A stretch of DNA of 64,000 nucleotides from Deroplatys truncata (taxonomy: Eukaryota > Arthropoda > Insecta > Mantodea > Mantidae), in assembly GCA_030765065.1 (NCBI GenBank), contig CM060978.1:217329498-217393497 (forward strand). Reading direction: 5' to 3'. The notes below the pieces were generated by a model. It searched no databases. It worked only from the letters and a program-made list of their open reading frames with translations, and had not been told where the DNA came from. A program made the position numbers and the translations under genes. Below, in pieces: positions 1-9,590 of the stretch (position 1 is its first letter; every line of letters begins with the position of its first letter).

Positions 1-1173
1 GAAATAGAAGACCTCATACAACTTACCAATTTATGCATTGCACAAAATTGTTTTAGTTTCAATAAGAAGTTCTATCAACAACCAACTGGTCTAACCATGG
101 GCAACCCACTTTCACCCTTCTTGGCAGATTTATTTATGAGCTACTTAGAAACACACATAACAACTTCCTTTCCATACATGTTTAAAGTTTGGCACAGATA
201 TGTTGACAACATCTTCGCTGTTGTCCCTAACAGGTTCATACAAGACTCCTTAGCCTTACTAAACCTACAGAACCAATCAATAAAATTCACCATAGAAATA
301 GAAAAAGAAGGCATGCTACCATTTTTAGACCTAAAAATCATCAGAGAACAAAAGAACCTAACCTTTGGCATATACAGGAAGCCAACACACTCTACTAATT
401 ACATAAAAAATAAGAGTTTCAATCCAATCACACACAAACATGCAGTACTAAACAGCCTAACACATAGACTGGTATATACCCCCTTAAATAAAAAAGAATA
501 CCAGTTAGAATACCAGCATATAGTAGACACAGCAATACATAATGGGTACAACAAAACAACTATTGACAAAAAAATTGCAAAATTCAAACGACAGATGCAC
601 ATCAGAAACACAACAAATCTCAGCCAGCAAGATAAAGAGCTAAAGTTCAAGAAATTCACATACCACCCAGGAACTTTTCACAAATTTAAGAAGATTTTCA
701 TGAAACATAACATCAGCCTAGCTCCACAGAACAAATTTAACATAGAGAAATTACTTTGTAACAAGTTAAAAGACCCCATTCCACAAGACAAAAAAGCTGG
801 AATCTATAAAATCAATTGTTCAGATTGCAATAAAGTATACATAGGTAAGACAAAAAGAAACCTAGAAACTAGGCTAAAGGAGCACATGAGATGTATTAAA
901 TACAAACAAATGGACAAATCTGCAGTTTCACACCATTTTTGGATCACTAATCACAACATCAAACCCAATATTACATTAGTCAAACCAGCCAAATTTGCAG
1001 CCGAATTAGATGCATGGGAGAAGATCACCATTCTAAAACACAACACACATCTAATGAATTTTGATTTGCCGCCACCAAATCCTCTCTGGAAGTACATTTC
1101 TCCACCACAAGATGCCACCACAGGATCCAGTCCAAAAAACAGAAACACCAACAACACGGGCCAGTCGAATTAA
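1..1173 (+). CDS. PLE reverse transcriptase / GIY-YIG endonuclease, partial
   Basis: The frame is open from base 1 to the stop at 1171-1173, so the true start lies upstream. Visible in order: the GLTMGNPLSPFLADLFM block of RT domain 4, then the active-site block written RYVDNIF, where the family normally has YVDD. The second catalytic Asp is thus Asn, and polymerase activity should be lost. Next comes a basic linker, then GIY-YIG: AGIYKINCSDC, then KVYIGKT, followed by a conserved Arg and a LKEH motif. Function by family: target-primed reverse transcription, with the GIY-YIG domain nicking DNA. The rest of the frame is uninterrupted, so this copy is either fairly young or was lost mainly through the active-site change. 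Confidence 0.88.
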   Translation, partial: EIEDLIQLTNLCIAQNCFSFNKKFYQQPTGLTMGNPLSPFLADLFMSYLETHITTSFPYMFKVWHRYVDNIFAVVPNRFIQDSLALLNLQNQSIKFTIEIEKEGMLPFLDLKIIREQKNLTFGIYRKPTHSTNYIKNKSFNPITHKHAVLNSLTHRLVYTPLNKKEYQLEYQHIVDTAIHNGYNKTTIDKKIAKFKRQMHIRNTTNLSQQDKELKFKKFTYHPGTFHKFKKIFMKHNISLAPQNKFNIEKLLCNKLKDPIPQDKKAGIYKINCSDCNKVYIGKTKRNLETRLKEHMRCIKYKQMDKSAVSHHFWITNHNIKPNITLVKPAKFAAELDAWEKITILKHNTHLMNFDLPPPNPLWKYISPPQDATTGSSPKNRNTNNTGQSN

Positions 1174-1174
1174 C

Positions 1175-1215
1175 CTTCTGAGGATGGGAACAACGGTTTC
1201 CCGAAACATGTTAAG
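1175..1215 (+). ncRNA. Hammerhead ribozyme-like motif of PLE-A
   Basis: It follows the stop codon of the PLE reading frame directly. The core CTGAGGA (1178-1184) matches the hammerhead consensus CUGANGA. A hairpin pairing GGGAA with TTCCC (stem II) follows, then GAAA, a minimal stem III (ACATGT) and the cleavage triplet GUU. The three bases before the core (CTT) pair with the three after the triplet (AAG), giving a short stem I. Hammerhead motifs with very short stem III are known in eukaryotic Penelope-like elements. Activity is inferred, not shown. Confidence 0.75.
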
Positions 1216-1322
1216 TGAGTAAACTTAAGTGATGTTAGTGTTACAATTCCGACTCACCTTTAAATAAACTCAATACACATCACTGTTTCTAGCTTCTTTT
1301 CATTACAATATCAATACTAAAG

Positions 1323-1503
1323 TTTTTTAAGTTGCAGAAAAGAGTAGTTTGCGTAATGTTAAGAATGAAAAAAACTGATACATGTAGAATTGCATATAAG
1401 ACACTTGTTATTTTAACATTACCTTCATTTTATATACATACAAATGTATTAAATTTGCTGTAAAAAGTTATAATAATCAGAACAAGAATATGAACATTCA
1501 TAA
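1323..1503 (+). pseudogene. LINE reverse transcriptase C-terminal part, left of hAT insertion
   Basis: Translation gives LQKRVVCVMLRMKKTDTCR and then ILTLPSFYIY. This is the pattern after the RT domain of Jockey/CR1-type LINEs (LQKRAIRI..., C..LF..L.ILTLPSLYIYE). A frameshift near 1465 precedes a second block ending NMNIHN at the hAT insertion. The frame resumes at 4403, so the two pieces were one LINE. The 5' part is absent; PLE-A abuts it on the left. Confidence 0.72.
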
Positions 1504-4402
1504 CCAGGGTTAGGATTTTAGGTGCAAATTTCAGATGAAAAAAGGAAGGGAAAAGGTGCTCAAATAAAGTGAAAAAAGGGACAGTAAGGTGCTGGTTTAT
1601 TTAAGGGGATGCACAACTGAAATTGCTATTTTCTAAACTATCCATTCAATTGGGCTGAAAGTTTAACCATGTCAATCTTCTTTAGATATAATTGTTTTAT
1701 GAATTTCAATCCAAAATCTTAACTAGTTTTTAAGTTATTAATTTTCAGAATATGAAATTATGGGTATATGCAAAATGCAACACATGGATTTAAAAAATAA
1801 AATTGTATGTTCTTCTATGTCAAGGAACTACAAATCTGTTATATAATTTTTTTTCTACCATTCTTAGTTTAAGAGAAAAAAAACGTTTTGCAGTTTTGTA
1901 TTTTGTATTTTTGAAATATGCATAAAAAATGTCAATATGAATGGATGAAAACTACATCGTGTGGAACATTTTGAATATGCAGAAATGCTGAAAATAAATG
2001 CCTTAAAATCAAGTTTTAAAAATATAAACATGTAGCAACCAAATGCGCAAGGGTATTTGAAAAGTCTCGTAATGGTCCTGAAGCGTTCGCTAGGTCAAAA
2101 ATAAAAGTGGATTCTAAAACTACAAGCAATGGAGAATTTTTGGAAACGTAATTTTTTAGATTTTTTGAGACTTTGGGTTAATTTCAGTTGTGCATTCCCT
2201 TAACTAATTCAACGATTTCTCTTTCCTTTATTCTAATTTATTGAACTGCAAACAAGTACATCAAATTATCACTCATCAAAAGAAGGAAAACACATGAAGG
2301 TGTTGTACTTCAAGATATTAAGCATCTCCACATTTTTAAAAGTATGTTTCTATTAGGAGATAGAATGTCTTTGTAGATGCTAAAGCTTCTTCCAACATCC
2401 ACAGAAACCAGTGGGGCAAACATTGTATTCACTCGGAATGGCAACTCTACAGATGTGTCGAATTCCTCAATGTCTGGATTCTTCTGAAGACTAGATTCAA
2501 GTTTTTCTTTGGCAAAGCCATCTAACTGCTCCCTCATGGAATTAAAAATATTCCATTGTTTTTCCTTTTCCAGACCTTGTTCTTCCAATCGTTTAATAGC
2601 TGCAGGCAGGTACTTGTAACTATGGACACAAATTATGTATTTTCTCCAGTAACAGAAGTTGCTGTGCCTTGGAAATTGCAGCTGCGTCGGATGGATCTAA
2701 AGAAAGCACAAACTTTAATTTTGTCAAAATTCTCACATAACATAGCAGCACACTCAATCCAAGATGCCCAGCAAGTAATGACCGGGAAATTTGGAAGGGG
2801 CAGGTAGTGATTTCCCTGTAGTAAACAACACGGCTCGGAGCTTTCAGTAGAATCTTCTTCAGGGCAGAAGATGAATTGATTTGCGATGTCATATTCGTTC
2901 CTTATGGGTTCACAAACCCTGTGAAGGGCATGAGTCAAGCATTTCACATGCTTCAAGTTAGGAAATAAGGTTTCAATTGGCTAACAGCTGAAACCATGTA
3001 TGGAGCCTGGTCCGTAACCACAAGAAGAAGTTTTTCAAACTCAATACCAGTAGGCCAGAGTTTTTGGCAGAAGTCCATAATGGATTGCATTACTGTACTG
3101 GCATTGGCTTTCTGCAGCTCGTACATTTTGAACAACATGGGCTTAACTTTCTCCCCTGCTAAGGGAAAAACTAAAATGTTCAAAACATATCGTTCCATTG
3201 AGTCTATGGTTTCTTGGTAAACAGGCTCTATGTAGCTTTTTCTTAAAGTACTCTCATCAGGCATTGACATCTTTGTGTATTTTTCAAGAAATCCCTTGAA
3301 GGCTGAATGGTTCACCTTATTGAGTGGAATTCCTGCTTGTGTAAGAGCTGCACACAAATCAATGTTTAATTCCTTCAAATTTTGTCTTTTTGAAGAACTC
3401 TGTTGAAACACATTTCGTAATAGAGGTTGTGTGATTTCTTTGCTTGAAGAGTCTTGTTCATTTGATGCTTAGAGCTGGAAATGTGTTGTTTGATGCGATC
3501 TCGCTGGTGTTTTTCATCTAACAAAATTCCTGAATCACAAATAGTACATCGCATAACAGTTCCATCAGTGTCTATGAAATCTTATTTGAATTCCTCAGCC
3601 AGAACAATAAATCGGGCACCGGACACCTTTGGCATGGTAAAATCTAGTACTAGTACACTCGTTTGGAGAGCTAACACTAGTTTACTTGCTAACACAATAC
3701 AACTGTCACACAACTCATTCTTGCGCCCATTCACTGTCCACATTCTCTTATAACTCCGCGACAATTACCAGAATGTTCTCATTCATGCTGGAACTTCAGT
3801 CTCAGCGATTTCTAGTAGTTTTGAGCAGAACCCAGTCTTAATAATTCTCGGACGGGTGAGGTTACTGCCGTCTCTGTGTGTCCAGCCTTCGCCTCCACAC
3901 AAACAGATGATGTCTCTCACAATAACAAACTCACATTCATGAACAGCAGGCTATTGATTCTGGTGGGATAGAATCACTCATTATCAATTGCATTATTGCG
4001 GGCTGCTTTATAGCGGTAAAGTGAGTGAAAGAGGTTTTCGTCGAACACATAATTATTTTCCATTGTTGTGGGTGTGCTTTCAATTCCCGCGCGGCATTTA
4101 CTGAAAGAGGTAGGCTTACTATTCGCACGTACACAGCAAGCTGAGGAGACGTTAATTGAAAGTTAAAGAATAAATTGGAATGAAACTTAAAAGAAAAAAG
4201 GGGGGAAAAGGGGATTATGGGTATGGTTGGGGAAAATGGGATAAAGGTGCCTAAAAGGGGTAAAGGTCCCAAAAAAGGGAACAAGGTGCAAGAAAAAATG
4301 CCTCTCTTCACAACCAAAAACAAAATTTTGCACTGTGATACTTTCTGCACGCTTTAACTTACCCTAAGAAAAAAGGTGCGCACCTAAAAATCCTAACCCT
4401 AA
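1504..4402 (-). mobile_element. Complete hAT transposon (CGGBP1-like transposase family), decayed
   Basis: A 2.9-kb element with terminal inverted repeats. The left end reads CCAGGGTTAGGATTTTAGG and the right end, reverse-complemented, TTAGGGTTAGGATTTTTAGG. It is flanked by a perfect 8-bp direct repeat ATTCATAA at 1496-1503 and 4403-4410; 8-bp target duplications and CAGGG-type ends are typical of hAT. Both subterminal regions repeat a GGTGC/AAGGTGC motif, a possible transposase-binding array. It is inserted inside the coding region of a LINE remnant. The stretch 1530-2300 has no recognisable coding content and is the 3' non-coding part of the element. Confidence 0.9.
2310..3640 (-). pseudogene. 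hAT transposase, CGGBP1-like, frameshifted
   Basis: Reading the minus strand from about 3620: a BED-like zinc finger (MRCTICDSG, then IKQHISSSKH), then NIDLCAALTQAGIPLNKV, the catalytic-core block LLLVVTDQAPYM, LKHVKCLTHALHRV, LKAPSRV, and WASWIECAAMLCENF (family TRW.T). The C-terminal dimerisation block is SVDVGRSFSIYK. The family has ERSFS in the last block, so the third catalytic acidic residue (Glu) is Gly here (codon at 2391-2393). The tryptophan motif is TCW instead of TRW. Frame changes near 2620, 2890 and 3470 and an in-frame stop upstream confirm a dead gene. The domain order matches insect proteins often labelled CGG triplet repeat-binding protein 1-like. Confidence 0.82.
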
Positions 4403-4765
4403 ATTCATAATTATCACACCAAGACAAAGCACAACTATTTCAAAAATAGATTAAGAGAAACTGTAAATAACAAATGCATAGAAAATAACACCGACACGTA
4501 CAATCCCTTTCCTTCTCAAATAAAACAGATAACAAATGAAAAGATAAAACTAAAAGCTACCAAGTCCTATCTGTTAGAAAATGTCTCCTACTCCTTAGAA
4601 GAGTACAAAAGAGCAAATGTAAATGCATTCTAAAATATTGTATTTTTGCACTTCTCATTTTCCTGTATTCAGTGTTGAATTTTTGTATAATTGGACAATC
4701 CTCGTAAAATGTATTTACAATGGAGAAAATAAATACAAATACAAAATACAAATAAAATAAGCAAA
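4403..4765 (+). pseudogene. LINE C terminus and 3' tail, right of hAT insertion
   Basis: Continues the LINE frame broken at 1503. IHNYHTKTKHNYFKNRLRE is the usual N.HNY.TR.K..L..... block, followed by FPSQIKQITN and SYLLENVSYSLEEYK, the standard C-terminal pattern of Jockey/CR1-like LINEs. A stop follows at about 4630. The 3' end carries an A-rich tail of AAATAC-like repeats at 4725-4757. 4766-5200 is AT-rich with nothing I recognise. Confidence 0.7.
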
Positions 4766-5199
4766 AATGTAATCAAAAAAGAAATCTATTGGTAAGAGCA
4801 TACTTAATTTTTTTTTCAAGTGTCTCAATTTATGCTTTTGCCAGCGATAGAATATTTTCTGCTACTGCAGCATAAAGTGCTTTTAAAAATAAAAGAGTTT
4901 TGAAAATAGGTTATCTGAAGGTTTTATAAACAAAGTTATGGAGATAACTTTAGGAGAGTGAATATTACATTTTTCTAAAATTGTATTTTAACCCTTTTAT
5001 TATTAAATTCACAGCAATAGTGTTATGAAATATCAATTACACTGGCACCATAATGTGTTTCATATTACATAAAACTAATATTTTTATAATTGCTGCAGAT
5101 TGAGTTGATTGTAGCATTATGTTTATCTCTTATTTTATATCAAGCAGGATATTATGATCATAGTCTTTTCATGGCCAGTGTTATTGGTAAAGTATAACA

Positions 5200-5335
5200 T
5201 CTTTCCTGTTTCTGGCAGTCGTCAGCCATTCTTGCCACTCTTCTCTTCTGAGGATGTCCTACACAGTTGAGGACCAAACATCAAGTTTTAGTAATTTTAT
5301 TGTTTGACCATGGCCTACAAGCCTGGAAATGATAT
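5200..5335 (+). mobile_element. Penelope-like element 3' remnant
   Basis: The segment ends with GACCATGGCCTACAAGCC (5307-5324), nearly the same as GACCACGGCCTACAAGCC at the 3' end of PLE-B (29104-29121). It also carries a hammerhead-like core in the same relative place. No coding sequence survives. A Tc1 copy is inserted directly after it at 5338. The left limit is uncertain. Confidence 0.6.
5245..5285 (+). ncRNA. Degenerate hammerhead-like motif of PLE remnant
   Basis: CTT then CTGAGGA (5248-5254), a stem II pairing GTCCT with AGGAC, then CAAA in place of GAAA, ACATC as minimal stem III plus cleavage triplet, and AAG pairing with the leading CTT. The layout matches the PLE-A and PLE-B motifs. 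The G to C change at the invariant GAAA should inactivate it. Confidence 0.55.
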
Positions 5336-5337
5336 TA

Positions 5338-6285
5338 CACTACGTGATCAAAAGTATCCAGACACCTGGCTGATAATGACATACAAGTTTGTGGCACCCC
5401 CCATCGGTAATGCTGGAAGTCAATATGGTGTTGGCCCACCCTTAGCCTTGATGACAGCGTTCACTCTTGCAGGCATACATTCAATCAGGTGCTGGAAGGT
5501 TTCTTGGGTAATGGCAGCCCATTTTTCGTGGAGTGCGGAACTGAGGAGAGGTATCAATGTAGGTCGGTGAGGTCTGGCACGAAGTCGACGTTCCAAAACA
5601 TCCCAAAGGTGTTCTATAGGATTCAAGTCAGGACTCTGTGCAGTCCAGCCCATTACAGGGATGTTATTGTCATGTAACCACTCTGCCACTCTGCCTGTGC
5701 AGTATGAACTCGTGCTCGATCGTGTTGAAAGATGCAATTGCCATCCCCAAATTGCTCTTCAACAGTGGGAAGCAAGAAGGTGCTTAAAATATCAATGTAG
5801 GTCTGTGCCATGCAAAATAACAAGGGGTGCAAGCCCCCTCCAGGAAAAACACGACCACCTCAGAATTTCACTATAGGCACTACACCCGCTGGCAGATGAC
5901 GTTCAGCGGGCATTCACCATACCCACATCCTGCCATTGGATTGCCACATTGTGTACCGTGATATGTCACTCCACACAACGTTTTGCCATTGTTCAATCGT
6001 GTAATGTTGATGCTCCTTACACCAAGTGAGGCGTCGTTTGGCATTTTCCTGCATGATCTGTGGCTTATGAGCAGCCGCTCGACCATGCAATCCAAGGTTT
6101 CTCAGCTCACGCCTAACTGTCATAGTACTTGGAGTGGATCCTGATGTAGTCCCATTCTGCTGTTTCACTGTCTAATGACTACTGAGGTCGCGGATAATGA
6201 GTACCAAGCAGTAGGTGGCAGCACAATGCACCTAAAGTGAAAAACGTATGTTTGTGGGGGGTATCTGGATACTTTTGATCAAAGT
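5338..6285 (-). mobile_element. Tc1-like element, internally deleted copy
   Basis: It starts CACTACGTGATCAAAAGTAT after a TA and ends with the inverted form of the same sequence (GGATACTTTTGATC at 6267-6280). It is about 300 bp shorter than the full copy at 55231-56475. The main gap lies at about 6149, where sequence corresponding to roughly 56065-56335 of the full copy (the transposase N-terminal part) is missing. Small deletions lie near 5810 and 5865. Confidence 0.85.
5420..6168 (-). pseudogene. Tc1 transposase remnant
   Basis: Minus-strand pieces match the transposase of the copy at 55.5-56.3 kb. RRELRNLGLHGRAAAHK and RRLTWCKEHQHYTIEQWQN lie in the N-terminal and middle parts. The intact C-terminal block AQSPDLNPIEHLWDVLERR carries the third catalytic residue (Glu) of the DD34E triad. 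The second-Asp region is shifted and the N-terminal helix-turn-helix is deleted. Not functional. Confidence 0.8.
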
Positions 6286-6530
6286 GGTGTCCATCTGCGT
6301 GAAGACATTCGTGGCATCTTCAGATGAAATTTCCATTCGCACGTATGATCTTCTTGTGTAAAGTTCATAATTTCTGTTTTTACATTGTCCTTAAGTTTAT
6401 CTATGGTGTGGAGATTGTTCTTATAAACTTTATTTTTAGGGTTCCCCACAAATAGTTGCACCAATTTCATCAATTTTTTTTCTTCTGTTTGAGCATCTCG
6501 CTTTCGCTTCTTAAGTTTAGCGATCCTGTT
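6286..6530 (-). pseudogene. Tc1/mariner-superfamily transposase C-terminal fragment
   Basis: The minus strand encodes NPKNKVYKNNLHTIDKLKDN, the block that in many insect mariner-like transposases follows the last catalytic residue (LWG.LK..VY..N..TI.EL...I). It directly abuts the Tc1 copy. Nothing of the catalytic core remains. 6531-7029 shows nothing further that I recognise. Confidence 0.55.
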
Positions 6531-7029
6531 GTGCTAAACTTATTAACCAGATGTCTAACAGTTTCTCTACCTGGAACTGGAATACAGAAATTTCTCCTGA
6601 AATTGTCTACAAACCTGTTTACATGATTCAGTTTTTATATATGCATCGTACATAAAAATTTGTTGTTCAAACATGGATTTGTTGGCAAGCATTGCAGTGG
6701 ACTAATAACAAGACATTAACACTCTTAAGCACATCACAGTAACACAGATACCTTGAATAAACTTTCCCCTTTGAGATGCAAAATGCACAAATCTCTTTAC
6801 AGTATGAACACAAAGCAGTGGCTGAAGTACAGCAATAAAGATAACCTTGAATGCATCATGCGTTGCCAATTGTGAATCACAAAAGTACTGAGGTCACTGC
6901 ATACAGCATATAGCCATTTTTTGACCTCACCGTAAAATGATTGCACTGTATTAAACAGGTATTACAATTAATATGCGAATATATAATTTAAAAAGCAGCA
7001 TTACTGAACATTTTATATACACCATTCAT

Positions 7030-7655
7030 AAAACAAAAAATAGTCATCTTATCAGACTCAAAATCAGCCACAGATGGAATAGTAAACTACAATAATAAAA
7101 CAACAAGAAATATCAAAGAAATAAGAAGCCTAATTAAAGCAGTTGAAACTAGAAATCATGTCACTCTACAATGGATCCCAGCTCATGTTGGGCTTTTGGG
7201 CAATGAACATGCGGATCAATTAGCAAAGAAAGGTGCAATACAGCAAATAAAACCTGTAGGACAAATAGAAATAAATAACCAATTAAATAACATTAAACAA
7301 CATTTCAAAAGACAGCAAAGACTTGATGAATAAGATAAATTAAAGGATAAAGATTATAAGAATATTAAAGATAGAGTTGATATACAAAAAATGCCAAGGA
7401 AGACTGCAGTGGCCTTATTTAGGATGGCAACTGGCCACGATTGCCTCGCAGAACACCTCTACAAGATAGGATGCCTACCTACACCCAAGTGCACTCTCTG
7501 TGAAGATGATGTCATCCTGAACAAACAACATCTCGCCAAATGCAAAGGCCTTAAAAGTGATAACTTACAGACTTTATATTGGGAAGCCAGAGGAAAAATG
7601 ATGCAGATTAATTAATCCCCAGTGTCATTGGTGAACAACAACATTTTTAGAAATA
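7030..7655 (+). pseudogene. LINE 3' fragment: RNase H domain and CCHC zinc finger
   Basis: IVILSDSKSATDGI and LQWIPAHVGLLGNEHADQLA are the RNase H motifs carrying catalytic Asp residues and the conserved His. In the same frame there is one premature stop (TAA, 7331-7333), then a C-terminal finger with C-x2-C, then His and Cys (CTLCEDD, then HLAKC). RNase H followed by such a finger suits I-clade or similar LINEs. The frame ends at 7615 and the 3' end has a short AAC tail. An inverted, shorter copy lies at 10234-10424. Confidence 0.78.
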
Positions 7656-8034
7656 TTGTGCAACAGTGGAAAACAAATGTCCATTAGCTTATACATTATA
7701 TTATTTTTCAAAATTAGTGAAAATAGCCTTTAATTTAAATATTTATCTAAATGTCATGTAATGAATCTGAAGACTTCAAGTTTGAGTGACTTATGCAAGC
7801 ACAACTTCATTACATCTTAACTCCAAAATTGTGGCTAATCACATTAAGGTCATAATTAAGTAACTTGTGTTTTAACTTTTTCTTTGTTCTTTTATAATGC
7901 ACTTAACTGCACTTACATTGTAATATATATTATATTGACATGCCAATCAGCATTAAGTTGTATTTAACTCAGTATATCAATGAAAATGCTTAAATACAGA
8001 TTAATAAAATAGGCTTTTTACCCATTTCTTTCAG

Positions 8035-8190
8035 CTGCTGTGTGAACCTTCATCACGAGCTCAGCATGGTCATGATGCTGTCTTATTGCTAACATTGCTG
8101 GTAAACTACAGGAAGCACGAATCAGCCAATCCATATATTGTAAAACTGTCCATATTGGATGATGAATTGGCATTGAATGGTTATGGGCAG
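8035..8190 (+). CDS. ARMH3: ARMH3 (C10orf76) internal exon 1 of 8 in window
   Basis: The exon encodes [20 protein letters not shown] followed by [20 protein letters not shown] and a DDE-x-ALNG block. From memory of the family, this matches vertebrate ARMH3 around its first third. The acceptor is TTTCTTTCAG, the donor CAG/GTAATT; length 156 nt, phase 0 at both ends. ARMH3 is an armadillo-like helical protein of the Golgi that binds phosphatidylinositol 4-kinase beta and supports PI4P production there. Its C-terminal half corresponds to the domain formerly called DUF1741. The human protein is about 690 residues; the eight exons here give 419, so both ends lie outside the window. All eight exons are intact and in phase, so this looks like a live gene and not a retrocopy. 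The upstream exon must lie left of base 1: I see no ARMH3 coding sequence in 1-8034. Confidence 0.93.
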
Positions 8191-8260
8191 GTAATTTTAG
8201 AGTCTTTTATTAATCTATGTACAGTAAGTTCAGAGTGTATCATAACACTGTAAATGTACG

Positions 8261-8589
8261 TTGATATTGTAATGAAAAGAAGCTAGAAACAGTGATGTGT
8301 ATTGAATTTATTTAAAGGTGAGTCGGAATTGTTACACTAACATCACTTAAGTTTACTCACTTAACATGTTTCGGGAAACCGTTGTTCCCATCCTCAGAAG
8401 GTTAACTCGACTGGCCCGTGTTGTTGGTGTTTCCGTTTTTTGGACTGGATCCTGTGGTGGCATCTTGTGGTGGAGAAATGTACTTCCAGAGAGGATTTGG
8501 TGGCGGCAAATCAAAATTCATTAGATGTGTGTTGTGTTTTAGAATGGTGATCTTCTCCCATGCATCTAATTCGGCCAGCCAAATTTGCA
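8261..8589 (-). mobile_element. PLE-A family copy, 5'-truncated, inverted
   Basis: Close reverse complement of the 3' end of PLE-A (about 1000-1315), including the last 50 or so codons (AELDAWEKITILKHNTHLMN), the hammerhead motif and the 3' sequence. It lies 70 bp downstream of the first ARMH3 exon. At its 5' end, bases 8575-8589 (CCAGCCAAATTTGCA) are the next upstream PLE sequence (985-999) but in reverse orientation, a fold-back junction. Confidence 0.88.
8360..8400 (-). ncRNA. Hammerhead ribozyme-like motif in inverted PLE copy
   Basis: Same sequence and pairing as the motif at 1175-1215, read on the minus strand: CTT, CTGAGGA, stem II, GAAA, ACATGT, T, AAG. All core bases are kept. Confidence 0.73.
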
Positions 8590-8619
8590 TGGCTGGTATG
8601 GCTTGGCAGACGATGGTGT

Positions 8620-9440
8620 GTCCTGAGTGTCCCTGATCCTTTTTGAGGTTCTAGGTCTTTGCAGTGTTTGGAGATAATGGCTAGATAGTCCTGGTTGCTT
8701 ACTCCCCCCAGTATCAGTCTGAGCCAATCTCTCTTTCTTTAATTTTCTTCTTGCCGCCCTGTATAGCTTAGTTGTCAGGTGCAGCCTATTAAGATTTTAG
8801 GCTGCTTGGCCTAGTTCTTTGTCCTCAGGTTTGTCAGAACTGCTGGCTCCCTGAGTCTGGTCTTTAGACACGTGTCTCTCTGAGTCCATGTCCATTTTTC
8901 CCCCTTTCCCCCCTTTTTTCGTATTGGTTTCCATAATGGTCCCACGATTACCAAGGAATTATTCAGTCACCACCGATATAGTCTCGAATATGGGTGGAAG
9001 GCTGCATACGACGAGATTTCTTCTAGTGCCCCAAATGGATTGTTCATGACACTGGCATTACTGCCCTAGTATCATGAGGGTCTCAGCACAATGCCTCACA
9101 CCTTACCCTGAGCGGACTAGAGCCCAACTTTGTTTGATTCTCCAACTGGGAGTCCTTAACAAATGATTCTTCAACTGGGAGACCCATGGGATGGATTTTA
9201 TGTTGGAAGCCGCTTCTTAGTCTGACTCCTCCCCAGTGATCACCCTGACATGAGTGACTCTACTGATACAAAGTATCGCCAGTACAGCTCATCAGTTCAC
9301 AGGAGTACATAGCCCCTCCATCATCGTCAAGGTTATATGGCTCCCAGGAGGGGTCACAATGTAAGCCTTAAAGGTATAATAATTGACTAGGAAGTGCATT
9401 CCTGCTTGGTTTTTCATTCAAGTAACAGGTTCGCTTTAAT
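8620..9440. other. Intron sequence, probably unclassified repeat
   Basis: Less AT-rich than its surroundings, with many short open stretches on both strands but no motif I can assign. It contains a near-duplication, TTCTCCAACTGGGAGTCC and TTCTTCAACTGGGAGACC, about 40 bp apart near 9140-9180. It could be the untranslated region of a retroelement. Confidence 0.3.
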
Positions 9441-9463
9441 TCTGAAAGTACTTTGAATTACAG

Positions 9464-9477
9464 AAAGAAAGAAAGAC

Positions 9478-9559
<82 letters not shown>

Positions 9560-9590
9560 GAAGGAAGGAGGGAGGGAAGGAAGGATATAG
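9464..9590. repeat. GAAA/GGAA microsatellite
   Basis: About 110 bp of AAAG repeats grading into AAGG and GGGA repeats at the right end. Confidence 0.95.

Larger units (their letters stand above)
1..1315 (+). mobile_element. Penelope-like retroelement, 5' part outside window (PLE-A)
   Basis: The element enters from the left edge. It carries a reverse transcriptase C-terminal half, a GIY-YIG endonuclease, a hammerhead-like motif and about 100 bp of 3' sequence. Its 3' limit near 1315 is set by comparison with the inverted copy at 8261-8589: the two agree up to the stretch ending CATTACAATATCAA and then diverge. A LINE remnant starts within about 10 bp of this end. RT plus a C-terminal GIY-YIG domain is the diagnostic combination for endonuclease-bearing Penelope-like elements. 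Confidence 0.9.

Noticed and set aside
1-8034. Search for upstream ARMH3 exons
   Set aside because: No matching peptide with splice sites; the region is explained largely by TEs.
8620-9440. Possible host exon in a less AT-rich segment
   Set aside because: No conserved peptide or framed splice sites; ARMH3 exons 1 and 2 join directly without it.
9464-9590. CRISPR-like regular repetition
   Set aside because: A simple tetranucleotide microsatellite without spacers, in eukaryotic DNA.
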